Shown here: positions 1-9,308 of the stretch, piece after piece | Layout: every line of letters begins with the position of its first letter | Numbering within the stretch: position 1 is the stretch's first letter | From: JAFAXD01 sp963833605 | GTDB taxonomy: Bacteria > Pseudomonadota > Alphaproteobacteria > Rhizobiales > Xanthobacteraceae | Direction: 5' to 3' | Length of the DNA: 64,000 bases | Assembly: GCA_963833605.1 (NCBI GenBank) | Contig: CAWHYZ010000012.1 | Span: 124,001-188,000 of the forward strand | Position numbers and translations under genes: made by a program | Notes under the pieces: generated by a model | Told to the model about the DNA's origin: nothing | The model's input: the letters and a program-made list of their open reading frames with translations, nothing else | Database searches by the model: none

Positions 1-593
1 AGGCTCCACTACCGCGTGCTGAAGAGAAGCGAACCCGGGCTGAGCTGGCGCAGGCCCGTGCTGTTCGCCATCCGGCCAGTGCACTAGTCCGGTTTAAGCG
101 CGCGCGATTGGCCGGGGCTCGCCGAGCACGAGAGTCAAACCACTACGATCATTCGGTCCGGGCCGCCAGAGGGAACGACATCTCGAAGGAGAATCCCAGT
201 TTCAACGCCGGCGTTGCGGGCGCCGGGGGGTTCATTCGATGGCCGGAGTCGGGCTGAATTCCGGACCCGCTGGCGCACCTTGTCGCCGTGCCGATCGGCA
301 GCTTCGTGATGGTCGGGAGCTCCCAGATGCGCCGTGCTTGAACTGGGCTCCCGTCAGCCAGAGTCGATCGCATTTCCGTCTCCGGAGCAATCCGCCGTTT
401 CAACGCCATTATGGGGATCGGGTCGGACAAGGCAAGATGGCCAGTAGCATAATGTATCCGCATGTTGCATCACTTGGCAGTGGCTAACCTCCATGATAGC
501 CTCCACGCCCTCAGATTGGTTGAGCCGAGCAATAAGAGGGGATGGTCCGATCGGGTGGCGGTCGATCCGTGTATGCCGAGAAAGGTCCACACA
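1..593. other. No supportable gene
   Basis: Left edge of the window. A frame open from base 1 to a stop at 85-87 could be the last 28 codons of a gene that starts outside, but nothing in it is recognisable. The remaining short open frames on both strands have no family resemblance. I see no tRNA or terminator here. The last bases hold the ribosome binding site of the DUF697 gene. Confidence 0.4.
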
Positions 594-1336
594 TGGCAAA
601 AACTGTGACTGGGTCTGCGAGTTCTCTGGGCGAGCAAGTCGTAGGGGCAACTGAGACGACACCCGAGACGCCGGAAGTCACACCCGCGGTGCGAGAAGAG
701 ATGGCGTCAAAAACTGTGACTGGGTCTGCGAGTTCTCTGGGCGAGCAAGTCGTAGGGGCAACAGAGACGACGCCCGAGACGCCGGAAGTCACACCCGCGG
801 TGCGAGAAGAGATGGCGTCAAAGCTGGTCGAGCGCTTTGCCCTCTGGTCTGCGGCGGCCGGGTTGATTCCAATCCCCGTTGTTGACGCACTCGCCGTCGG
901 CGGTTTGCAACTGCAATTGCTGCGTCGCATCTCACAGATCTACGGCGTGCCCTTCGCCGAAAATAGAGGCAAGGCTCTGATTGCGAGTTTGGCCGGAGCG
1001 ATGATACCGGCAACGAGCGGTATCGGGGCTGCAAGTTTATTGAAGTCTATACCGATCCTGGGAACGGCCGCCGCCGTGTTTGTGATGCCGGCGCTCTCGG
1101 CGGGCGCCACCTATGCGCTCGGCAAAGCTTTCATCAAGCATTTTCAATCCGGGGGCACGCTGCTCGATTTCAACCCTCCGGATTATCGCGAATTCATCAA
1201 GGCGCAGAAGGAAATGTGGGATTTGCGATCACGCCCCAAGGTTTCCCCTCCGGCCGCAACCAGCGCTAAATCTTCGTCATCTTCATCAGGTTCGTCCGGG
1301 CATGCTACGACGGGGGCGGCGGCAACCAATTCTTGA
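594..1336 (+). CDS. DUF697 family membrane protein with duplicated N-terminal tail
   Basis: A 247-residue protein of the DUF697 (YcjF-like) family. Function is unknown; DUF697 is often found attached to or beside small GTPases. The family part is about residues 77-205: an amphipathic helix, a hydrophobic segment with the motif IPIPVVDALAV, then two Gly/Ala-rich membrane segments. The tail after about residue 215 is a low-complexity Ser/Ala/Thr stretch. The N-terminal 75 residues are two near-identical copies of a 37-residue Thr/Glu/Pro-rich unit, which is not part of the family fold. I place the start at the ATG at 594 because GAGAAAGG lies at proper spacing; an ATG at 542 in the same frame has GAGGGG abutting it and is less likely. 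Confidence 0.75.
598..819 (+). repeat. Tandem duplication of a 111-bp in-frame unit
   Basis: Two head-to-tail copies, 598-708 and 709-819, encode the same 37 residues at the start of the DUF697 protein. By eye the copies differ at only two bases, both third positions of Thr codons, so the protein copies are identical. The unit length is a multiple of three and the reading frame is kept. Confidence 0.9.
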
Positions 1337-1410
1337 CGCGCGGGGCGAGTGTATCGAGGCCGGGGTGGGCCGTCTTTGCCAAATCGGCAGCTGCTCCGAC
1401 GAGACCATCG

Positions 1411-1587
1411 ATGGAAGTGGCCATCTATATAGGGTTTTGCGCGCTCACGGGATTGTGTGGCATCGGGCGCCGGATGGGCTTTATCGGCACATTTCTTCTC
1501 GCACTTGTTTTGACTCCGCTAGTGGTGCTCCCGGTGCTTCTCATCACCGGCCCTTCAAGACACATCGAATGGCGTCGCCGATCCTAG
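1411..1587 (+). CDS. Small two-helix membrane protein
   Basis: A 58-residue hypothetical protein with two hydrophobic helices separated by a short basic turn (GIGRRMGF) and a basic C-terminus. The pattern, a first helix, then IGF, then a Leu-rich helix ending near Pro, is that of a widespread group of tiny inner-membrane proteins of unknown role. The frame is open further upstream to 1333, but the segment before 1411 looks non-coding and the ATG at 1411 starts directly at the first helix. No strong ribosome binding site is visible. It lies between the DUF697 gene and the ABC exporter on the same strand, so it may be co-transcribed with either. Confidence 0.4.
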   Translation: MEVAIYIGFCALTGLCGIGRRMGFIGTFLLALVLTPLVVLPVLLITGPSRHIEWRRRS

Positions 1588-1671
1588 GGATGCGGTCATA
1601 TCGTCGTACACGCGTGCTTTTCTCGCCTGGCCGGCGGCGCGCTTGAAAACTTACCGGGCGGCAGCACCTCA

Positions 1672-3312
1672 ATGTCCTTCATCCAGCTTGTTTTCCGCGA
1701 AACGAAGGCCTCTGTGCAGAAGCTAGTGATCATGTCCGCTATCGGCGGTGTCAGCAGCGCCGCCATTCTTACCGCGATCAATGCCGGCGCGTGGGCAGCG
1801 GACGAGAACAGTCACGGCAGCCTGTGGGCGGCGACGCTGTTCCTGGTTTCGCTTTTCCTGTTCTTCAAGACGCAAGTCTACGTATCGACGACGATCACGG
1901 CGGAAATCGAAGCGATCATTCACAACCTTCGTATGCGCCTGATCGACTACGTCCGGCGCTCGGAGCTTTTGGCGGTCGAGGAAATCGGGCGCACACGGAT
2001 CATGGCGGCGATCGCGAGTGATTCGGCGATCCTGACCCAAGCGAGCAACATGCTCAGCTTTTCAATTCAGGGGCCGGTCCTGATCGGTTTCGTCGCAATC
2101 TACGTGATGTTTCTGTCGTTTGTGGCTTTTGCCCTGAGCGTGGTGATCGTCAGCGCAGCAGCCACGATCCTCCATTTCAGGAGCCGCCGCCTTACCGCCG
2201 ACAGAATGAAGGCGGCCGAGCAGGAACGGCGGCTGCTCGATCACATCGCCGATTTCATCGATGGCTTCAAGGAGGTCAGGCTCAATCGGTCGCGCAGCAA
2301 TGAGCTGTTCGGCGACGCCCTCGCCGTTTCGCGTAATGCAGCCAACATTAAAATCCGCAGCCAATCGGAGACGTTCAAACTCATCGCCTCGTCGCAAGGC
2401 TATATGTACATCCTGCTCGGCACCGTTGTTTTCGTCGCTCCCCAATTCAGCGAAACCTTGGGAACCGGCTCCATCGCCAAGATCGCCACTGCGCTCCTCT
2501 ACATCATCGGGGCGTGTTTCGGGCTGGTGCAATCGATCCCGGTCCTGACCAACGCAAATGCCGCCGCCGATCGGATCGTGCAGCTTGAAGCGGCGCTGCG
2601 CTCGACCGTTTCCTCCGACGAGGGCAACGTCGCAGCCCCGACGCGCTTCGAGAAGATCGAGATGCGCAAAATCGTATTCAGTTACGTGGATCGATATTCG
2701 GAGGCTGCGTTCCATATTGGGCCGTTGGACTTTAGTCTGAGTTCCGGCGAGCTGGTTTTCATAACCGGCGGCAACGGTTCGGGAAAATCGACGCTCTTGC
2801 GGGTACTGGCCGGACTTTACGAACCCGATTCGGGCGAGATCCTGCTCGACGGCATGCGCGTCAACAAGGCAACCCGCGATCGGTATCGCGAGCTGTTTTC
2901 CGCGATTTTCTCCGACTATCATCTTTTTCGACGGCTGTATGGGATGCCGGAGCCGGATCCGGGCGAGCTCGGCCGCCTGTTGGCCCAGTTCCGCTTGGAG
3001 GACAAAACTCGCCTTACCAATAGCGAATTTAGTACGCTTGATCTTTCGGGAGGTCAGCGCAGGCGCCTCGCGCTGGTGGTCAGCCTGCTGGAGAAGCGCC
3101 CAATTCTCTTGCTCGACGAATGGACGGCCGAGCAGGACCCTGAATATCGGCGCAAATTTTACGAGGAGCTGCTGCCGGAAATGATGCGCGCCGGCAAGAC
3201 GGTCGTGGTGATCACACACGATGACCGCTATCTCGACGAACTGCACCTGCCGGCCCGTCGCATATGGATGGAAGAGGGCCGTATTGTCAAGCAGCGCACA
3301 ATGGGCGGCTAA
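1672..3312 (+). CDS. Cyclic-peptide-type ABC exporter (SyrD/PvdE-like), probable lanthipeptide exporter
   Basis: A 546-residue fused ABC exporter: membrane domain (about residues 15-300, six predicted helices) followed by the nucleotide-binding domain. Visible motifs are Walker A GGNGSGKST near residue 365, signature LSGGQRRR near 457, Walker B LLLDEW near 481 with the catalytic Glu, and the switch His in ITHDD near 514. Length and order match the cyclic peptide export family (SyrD, PvdE). There is no N-terminal C39 peptidase domain, so leader removal would have to be done in trans. The lanM and lanA genes 2-6 kb downstream make export of the modified peptide the likely job; this is inference from position. 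The SPFH gene begins 23 bp after its stop codon. Confidence 0.85.
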   Translation: MSFIQLVFRETKASVQKLVIMSAIGGVSSAAILTAINAGAWAADENSHGSLWAATLFLVSLFLFFKTQVYVSTTITAEIEAIIHNLRMRLIDYVRRSELLAVEEIGRTRIMAAIASDSAILTQASNMLSFSIQGPVLIGFVAIYVMFLSFVAFALSVVIVSAAATILHFRSRRLTADRMKAAEQERRLLDHIADFIDGFKEVRLNRSRSNELFGDALAVSRNAANIKIRSQSETFKLIASSQGYMYILLGTVVFVAPQFSETLGTGSIAKIATALLYIIGACFGLVQSIPVLTNANAAADRIVQLEAALRSTVSSDEGNVAAPTRFEKIEMRKIVFSYVDRYSEAAFHIGPLDFSLSSGELVFITGGNGSGKSTLLRVLAGLYEPDSGEILLDGMRVNKATRDRYRELFSAIFSDYHLFRRLYGMPEPDPGELGRLLAQFRLEDKTRLTNSEFSTLDLSGGQRRRLALVVSLLEKRPILLLDEWTAEQDPEYRRKFYEELLPEMMRAGKTVVVITHDDRYLDELHLPARRIWMEEGRIVKQRTMGG

Positions 3313-3335
3313 CGTCGTTCGATGAGGAACGGTTG

Positions 3336-4688
3336 ATGGCAAGATATTCCGAGCTTCTCGGTGTAGAGCCAAGCCCGGCGCAGAAGCGCAGATGGTGGCG
3401 GATCTTCACCCGTCGCCTGCCGAGTTTCACATTTTCGCTGCTCGTAGCGTTTCTCGCGATTACCGTGCTGTGGCGTTTCATGGTGGTCACGGTCCCGGCC
3501 GGCCACGTCGGCGTTCTCTGGAAACGGCTCAACACATTCGATCTCTATTGCTGGTGCTTCGGCGGTCGCGGCACGATGGTAAATCCGCAGCAGCTTCGCG
3601 GAGAAGGGCTTCACATCATTTTGCCATGGGACAGGCTGTACATTTATAACCTTCGGCTGCAATCCACCGCGCAGACCTACAACGCCATCTCCAGAGACGG
3701 CGTGAACGTGACGGTGCAGATGAACATCCGATACCAACTGCTCAACAATGCCGTCGGTGTACTCCATAAATTCATCGGTCCAGACTATCTGAACTCGGTC
3801 GTCAGCCCCGAAATCGGCAGCCAGACGCGCCAAGTCATTTCCCAATACACGGCGCAAGAGGTGTATGTATCCCGCGAAGCAATCCAAGAGAAAGTCCGAG
3901 AGGCCGCGCGCCGGGGTCTCGGCGCCAACCTCAACAGGCTGGTTCAGCCCGAGGCGATGGAGCAGCCCGATCCCAAGGGCTACAACGACGCCCTGCAATA
4001 CTCCATTCAAATTCTCGACACGCTCGTGCTCAGCCTCGAGCTGCCGCTCGCTATCGTCGTGGCGATCAACCGCCAGACCGAACAGTTCTACCTGATCCAG
4101 GAGTATCGGTATCGCGTGGAGCGCGAAGCTCAGGAGTCAAGACGAAAGCAGATCGAGGCAAACGGCATCGCGGCGTTCCAGCAGACGGTCAGCCAGGGCA
4201 TTTCCAATTCCTATTTGCGCTGGCGCGGGATCGAGGCCACCCTCGCGCTTGCACAATCGCCGAATTCGAAGATCGTTATGATCGGTGGCAAGGACGGTCT
4301 GCCCATCATCCTTGGTAACGTCGACAGCCCTGCTATCCCCACGCCGCCACGGAAGGGTGCCGACGCCCCGCCCGTGAGCGACAGCGCACCTGGCACGCTC
4401 ACCGCGCCGCCTTCATCGCAGACGACCGTGGTCGTGCAACCAGGTGCGGTGCAGGTACATGCGCCGCCTGGCGGGCCGCCACAGAGCGATTCCCCGACGG
4501 CAACCGAGAAAACGCCGGCCGCGGCATCGCCTTCGCCCTCAGCGAAACCGGACAAGCCAGCGACATTCAACCCGTTCAGCCTGTCCGATTACGAATCAGT
4601 TTTTTCGCGGATAACCCGGGGATCTCGGTCGACGGAAACGCCCCCCGGCTCCGGAAGCCCCTGGAAACAAGGTGAGGAAAGGCAATAG
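3336..4688 (+). CDS. SPFH/band-7 (prohibitin-like) membrane protein
   Basis: A 450-residue membrane-anchored SPFH-domain protein. A basic N-terminus precedes one transmembrane helix (about residues 30-52), immediately followed by the band-7 entry motif VPAGHVGVLWKR. The SPFH core runs to about residue 240, then a helical Glu/Arg/Gln-rich stretch as in prohibitins, then a Pro/Ser/Thr-rich disordered tail from about 335. Such proteins form large membrane ring scaffolds and influence proteases and transporters. The start at 3336 has GAGGAAC at good spacing; an upstream in-frame start would overlap the ABC gene. Being 23 bp behind the exporter gene suggests one operon, possibly to stabilise the export complex (inference). 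Confidence 0.8.
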   Translation: MARYSELLGVEPSPAQKRRWWRIFTRRLPSFTFSLLVAFLAITVLWRFMVVTVPAGHVGVLWKRLNTFDLYCWCFGGRGTMVNPQQLRGEGLHIILPWDRLYIYNLRLQSTAQTYNAISRDGVNVTVQMNIRYQLLNNAVGVLHKFIGPDYLNSVVSPEIGSQTRQVISQYTAQEVYVSREAIQEKVREAARRGLGANLNRLVQPEAMEQPDPKGYNDALQYSIQILDTLVLSLELPLAIVVAINRQTEQFYLIQEYRYRVEREAQESRRKQIEANGIAAFQQTVSQGISNSYLRWRGIEATLALAQSPNSKIVMIGGKDGLPIILGNVDSPAIPTPPRKGADAPPVSDSAPGTLTAPPSSQTTVVVQPGAVQVHAPPGGPPQSDSPTATEKTPAAASPSPSAKPDKPATFNPFSLSDYESVFSRITRGSRSTETPPGSGSPWKQGEERQ

Positions 4689-4693
4689 GAACC

Positions 4694-4819
4694 GTGTGGA
4701 CACAATGGCCCAAAGGGTTGCGCCCGCTGCACCCGAACGTGGTAATGCCCGGCAAGTGTCCCGATTGCGGCGCTCGTATTACCTTGCAACACCCTCTAAT
4801 ACGAGCCTCGAAATCGTAG
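4694..4819 (+). CDS. Possible 41-residue protein with one CxxC
   Basis: A GTG-started open frame right after the SPFH gene, preceded by AGGAAAGG and TAGGA. It contains KCPDCGAR, which looks like half of a zinc ribbon, and ends in a basic tail. With a single CxxC it could bind metal only as a dimer, or it may be the remnant of a longer gene. No family is recognised and no other evidence supports expression. Confidence 0.22.
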   Translation: MWTQWPKGLRPLHPNVVMPGKCPDCGARITLQHPLIRASKS

Positions 4820-4856
4820 GGACACTGGCAAATAAATGATTCTAGTTTGGTTTTGG

Positions 4857-4907
4857 ATTTGACGTTCCTTTGACGGACTCGCTGCTATGATGATAGGAAC
4901 GTCAAAT
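4857..4907. promoter_or_regulatory. 13-bp perfect inverted repeat upstream of the coiled-coil protein gene
   Basis: The arms 4857-4869 and 4895-4907 are exact reverse complements (ATTTGACGTTCCT and AGGAACGTCAAAT) with a 25-bp spacer, 43 bp before the next start codon. There is no T-run after it, so it is not an intrinsic terminator. It may be a repressor operator or a transcribed hairpin. The TTGACG inside the left arm resembles a -35 box, but no -10 at proper spacing was found. Confidence 0.5.
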
Positions 4908-4950
4908 CAACCACACTAGCGCCGGAAAAACGTGCGGGAAGACTGCTGAC

Positions 4951-5511
4951 GTGATCGACAATACGCCAACGGATCGCCCGGTCGAGACGGGGTTGAACTC
5001 TCGAGCCGCCTGGCGGTTGCTGGCGCGTCGAAGGCGCACGTACATCATTCTGATGGTGTTGATCCTGATCGTGGGGTTGGCCGGCTACACAATCGGCCGC
5101 GAACTGAGCCGCCGCAATTTGCTGGCGCGCGATGAGACGATCCAACAGCTCCGGGACGAGAGGCTGGAGCTCAGCGCGGAGCTCGGCAGGCGCAATGACC
5201 GACTGATTGCACTGCAAACCAAGCTGGACCATGTGCAAGCGACGTTGGACGAGCTCATGCCGTCGGAAAACATTTACGTTTTCAGACCCAATCAATCGTT
5301 CGTCCTCGCGGACGGGCTGACCGTCGGGCTGATGGGCTCGCCCACCAATCAAAGCGTGACCATCAATGTCAACGGCAAGCAGCATCTTGCCGCCGCGGGT
5401 GACGTGATAACAGTGGCTCTCGAGGAACCGACAACGTGTCAGGTCACCGTTCAGGCCTTCGATCCGTTCAAGGCCATCCTCCACGCCACGTGTTCGGGCA
5501 ATGCGCCGTAG
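4951..5511 (+). CDS. Membrane-anchored coiled-coil protein, unknown
   Basis: A 186-residue protein I do not recognise. A basic N-terminus is followed by one transmembrane helix (about residues 31-49), a charged heptad-like coiled coil (about 53-105, rich in Arg/Glu/Leu) and a C-terminal domain of about 75 residues that reads as beta-strands, with two Cys near the end that could form a disulfide. The topology suggests a periplasmic domain held off the membrane by a coiled coil. Translation starts at GTG 4951. It lies between the exporter/SPFH pair and lanM, so it may belong to the lanthipeptide locus, for example as an envelope adaptor, but no motif proves this. Confidence 0.6.
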   Translation: MIDNTPTDRPVETGLNSRAAWRLLARRRRTYIILMVLILIVGLAGYTIGRELSRRNLLARDETIQQLRDERLELSAELGRRNDRLIALQTKLDHVQATLDELMPSENIYVFRPNQSFVLADGLTVGLMGSPTNQSVTINVNGKQHLAAAGDVITVALEEPTTCQVTVQAFDPFKAILHATCSGNAP

Positions 5512-5529
5512 ATCGAACGGCGAGGGGCG

Positions 5530-8500
5530 CTACTCCCATATCAGGACATTGGGAAGCGAGTCGTCGACTTGCCGCAATAGCGTGTAGCCAACGCCGGCAA
5601 GGCCGCGAAACAGACCGAGATTGAACTGCCGTTTCCCGCTGTTCCACCGGTAGTCGCCCGCCAAGCCGGCTGCTTGCACCACCGTTGCCAGCCGCTCGGC
5701 CGCCGTCCTACGCAGGTCCGAACGGCCGAGCGCCTCGCCGGCCTCGCAGAAAAATTCCACGCTGCCGAGCGTCCCACAGCAAAGTGTGTCGACCTCGGCG
5801 GGCCAGCACTGTTCTGCGCCCGCGAACGCGTTGCGGACGTCGGCCTGCAGGAGCGTTGCGTCCATGGCGCCCCGTTTCAGCAGGGCGGCACGGGCTAGTC
5901 CGATCCCGGGTGCGCCGTGACACCACCGACATGCCCAGCCCCGCTCGCCTTCACGACGCCAATCGGGCCAATTGTGCCGATCAGCGTCATAGCTGGAGTT
6001 TTCGAACGCCAGGCATTCGGATGCGGCTTGCTCGAACTCTTCACGTCCCGTCGCAACCGCCAAAGATCCAAGCGCATAGGCAAAGCCGGCTGCGCCGTGC
6101 GACATCCCATTGAGGGCTCGCGGGCCAAGGCTCTGCCCAACCCAGCTTCAACGTCCTTGCGGACCGATCCGGTCTTGACGCATCAGGTGCTCGCCGCACT
6201 TCACTGCGCGCGCCAGCACGTCATCGGCTTGCGTGTCGCGATAAAGGCGCAGCAAGCAGAGTATGGCGCCGGAGCTGCCGCTGATCACGTCGAGCCACTT
6301 GTCGGCCGCGATCAGATCGTCCGTCATGAGATCCGACGCGGCATGGGCGTCCGCCAGCAGACTTTCATCCTGGAGGCTCTTCGACATCACGGTCAAGGCA
6401 TAGATGAGGGAGCCCAGCCCGGTCGCGCCGCCAATCCCGAGCAAACGCGCGAAACGCGCTGCGTTCCGGTCTTTCAGCTTCTTGCGCAGATGCGCCATTC
6501 CAGCGAGTGCAAGCTCGGCGGATGGTGTTTGTCCGGTGACGGCTGCATGCGCGGCAAGGAAGACCGCGATTCCGGACACGCCACTGTAGAGATCGGGACT
6601 GACACAAACGAGCTGAAAGACTTCGGCGTCGCCCAGCCAGTCGAGACCGATCCACGCGGCGCTGCCCCCCCGGCGGATGGCGACCTCGGCCAGTTCAGCG
6701 GCGATCCGATCGGCTTCCGAAACGAAGATCTCTTTGGTCGCTTCGACGGGAACGTTCGTCTGCGCCAGCAATTCATCTGCCTTCGCCAATTCGGCCGGTT
6801 TTGAGGGCGCGATAGTGGCTCGGATCACCTCGGCTTGCCAGGCGACCTCCCGCGCATCGAAGCTGCGCACGCGGGCACGCGCGCGATCCAGCCCGGAAGG
6901 CGCCGCCGATCTTGTGATGATACCCGTCGCGTCCAGGAATTCATTGCTGTCGCTCGGCGACACGAAATGCGGCACGTTCAACGCGACGAGCGCCGCTCGT
7001 TCGGCGCGATGGAACGGCCAACTGGTATCGGAGTTGTCGCCCCAATCCGACAAGCGGGCGATGAAATCCGCTTGAGCCGACCACATTGCGCCGTCGTCCA
7101 TGCTCCGATGATTTTTGAGCCGCTGCAGCAGCATGGAATAAAACCGCGTAGGGCGAACGACCTTGCGGACCGGCGCGCCTGTAAACCCCTCGATCAAATT
7201 TCCCTGGTCGGGCCCTCGCGTTCGATGCACGAGGAATCTCGCATAGTCCTCGAAACCCGCGATGAAAGCATCGGTATATTCGCTGAACCTGGCATAACGG
7301 CCACCGACATGCGGCAAATTCGGATTGGTCTTGTCGACGACCTTCATCTTCGCAGGCCGCATTTCGTCGGTGTTGATGTTGCGCCACGAGAGGTTGATCT
7401 TGGAATTCCAGTCCGCTGTCAGGCCGCCCATGGCGAAAACGGAATTGTCGGGAGACCGGCCGTAAGCGGGCAGCAATCCGACCGTCAAGACTGAATTAGC
7501 GAGGATGTCGGCGGCGGCGTCCGAAGCTGCTCCTTCCACCTCCTGCGATTTCCGTGCTGTGGCGGGTGACTGAAGAACAGTCTCGAGATCGATCGGCACA
7601 GGGTCGTCGCCCGCTGCAATAATGTTCTCTTGGTGCATGTCCGTCGCGACAAAGCAGTGAAATAACGCAAGCCAGGCACCAGCCTTGCGGAAGAACTTAT
7701 CGCAGCTTCGCTGATCGGCGCATCCCGTGTGGTCGATGAATTCGGTCCAACCGTAATTCGCGCGGGCCATCGCGCGGGCCGCCCGCAATTGGAGCGGTGG
7801 CGCAGAGCAGTTCAGGCGCGAGATGAGGTCGTGCCAGGCCACATCTAGTCGCAGATCCTTCGGCTTGTACGTGATCCGCGCGCCGTCCTCGAACGTGACG
7901 AGCAAGACCGAGCGTCCGCCATTGTGACGATCGGAAATTTCGCCGTCGATTGTGGCAACTCGTGCATGGGTGTGGCAGTTGAGAAAGTCGCGGCGGAGCG
8001 CTTCCAGGTCAGTATCAAGGCGACAAACGAACTCGCGTGAGGAATCGATCCACTGCCGCGTGAGCATTGCAATCAAGCGCAGAAGCACCGGCTTTTCTTC
8101 GAACAGGCGCCGTAAGCCGCCTCCCTTCATATCCGCTATGAACTGGTCGTAACGCAATGTTCTGACGGTTCGATACGGTGAAAGCGTATCTGGCGATGTC
8201 GCGCCGTCGCGCGCCTCGGCAAATCGCTCGTAGAGCGCCGGAGCACAAAGATCAGATAGTCCGTTGAGAAGCATGAGGCTGAACTTGGCGCGCGCGGAAC
8301 TCGGTAAAATTCTCGAGCGCCGGTGCGCTGAGACCGGTCCAAAGCAATGATTCGGCTCGCTCGACCACCGGAAGCAACAAGTGCTCGAACGCGCAAGGCT
8401 CAGCCGGAGGCAGCGCCCCTTGCCTCTCGGGTGTCGCGCTCCGCAGCGCAGTTTCGATCCAGATGGCGTCGTCGATCCACAGTGGTGGCGGAGCAGAAGC

Positions 8501-8737
8501 TTTGCGGCGGACGGTGGCAAATCGCGTGAGCACGCGCTCGAATGACAAACCGTCACGCTCGAGCCGACGGCCGAACAGCGCCCAGTCCCCATTGGCACAT
8601 GAGCGGCACCAGGCGGCGAGCCGCCGGGCGGCCAGGTCGGAAGCGTCCTTCCGACCTGGCAACGGGTCGAAATCATCGGAGAGGAGTTCGTCAATTGTGG
8701 CCGCGCGCTCGATTAATCGCTGGTAAAAGGCTTCCAT
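5530..8737 (-). pseudogene. lanM: Class II lanthipeptide synthetase LanM, interrupted by one frameshift and one in-frame TGA
   Basis: LanM enzymes dehydrate Ser/Thr of a precursor by phosphorylation and elimination, then cyclise Cys onto the products. The N-terminal part (from ATG 8737) has the family signature LPGRK and GDWALF; the dehydratase domain follows (HCFVATDMHQEN, PIDLETV). The C-terminal LanC-like cyclase keeps the zinc ligands in CHGAPG and CCGTLG and the SHGAAGFAYAL motif. The whole would be about 1,070 residues, normal for the family. Two lesions are visible: a frameshift near 8292-8305 inside a CGCGCGCG run, and a single TGA at 6148-6150, after which the same frame continues intact to 5530. 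Homologous sequence runs through both, so either sequencing errors or very recent decay. A TTG at 8884 is an alternative start. Confidence 0.85.
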
Positions 8738-9066
8738 ATGCTCTGTCTCGGGTCGTCTCTCGACCCCTGCGAATCCCATCATCCTACCCCGGAACGTAGG
8801 ATAGACGCCCGGTTCTTGATCGAGTTCGCAAGCCGGTCCCCCTTCCGCCGCCGGCTTTGATGGGAAGAATGGCTTCGTCCTCAAGGGAGAGGCCGCCGGG
8901 GGGTTGCCCAGCGTCAGTTCCGCGGCCTGGGGGATGGCAGAATTGCAAAATTGACCTGCCGTGACCGATCGCCGCGGTGCTCCAAAAGGGTTGTTTCGCG
9001 AGCGGGAAATTGCGTAGCGTTTCCTCCTGACTTTAGGTGCACCTACGGGATGAAAGGGATGATTCC

Positions 9067-9219
9067 ATGAACCTCACCACTGTGCAAATGGATCAAAAAG
9101 AAGAAGAAACCCTCAGCTTCGAAGTCTCCGACGAAGTTCTGGAAAGCGCCGCAGGGAACGAGATGGTGCCTATGACGATGGGCTCATGCACCGGCATGTC
9201 GGTTTGCCCGTCCTGGTGA
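9067..9219 (+). CDS. lanA: Class II lanthipeptide precursor peptide LanA
   Basis: A 50-residue precursor, divergent from lanM. The leader (about residues 1-30) is acidic and holds FEVSDEVLESAAG, the SDEXLEXAAG type of motif recognised by LanM enzymes and cleaved after the small-residue pair. The core of about 20 residues, NEMVPMTMGSCTGMSVCPSW, has two Cys and five Ser/Thr, enough for two thioether rings in the SCTGMSVC region. AAAGGGAT precedes the ATG at good spacing. A stable hairpin follows the stop codon. The identification rests on leader motif, core composition and the adjacent synthetase; the ring pattern cannot be told from sequence. Confidence 0.85.
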   Translation: MNLTTVQMDQKEEETLSFEVSDEVLESAAGNEMVPMTMGSCTGMSVCPSW

Positions 9220-9247
9220 TCTTCTCCGGACCGTTTGCCTAGTTGGC

Positions 9248-9286
9248 GCCGTTTCCGAAGGAATTCGGAGACGGCGACATACTTTT
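9248..9286 (+). terminator. Hairpin after lanA
   Basis: A 12-bp stem, 9248-9259 paired with 9264-9275, closed by a GGAA (GNRA-type) tetraloop with one G-T pair, followed by a short T-run (ACTTTTG). It sits 28 bp behind the lanA stop. It could be a terminator or an mRNA-stabilising 3' hairpin for a highly expressed peptide mRNA. Confidence 0.6.
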
Positions 9287-9308
9287 GATAGACCCGACGC
9301 CGTTGTGA

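Noticed and set aside
1..87. Open frame from the window edge ending at TAG 85-87
   Set aside because: Only 28 codons and no recognisable motif; could be a gene end but cannot be supported.
2062..3372. Long minus-strand frame of 436 codons
   Set aside because: It is the antisense of the ABC exporter and has no family motif.
4859..4891. TTGACG and TATGAT as a promoter before the coiled-coil gene
   Set aside because: Available spacings are 10 or 21 bp, not near 17.
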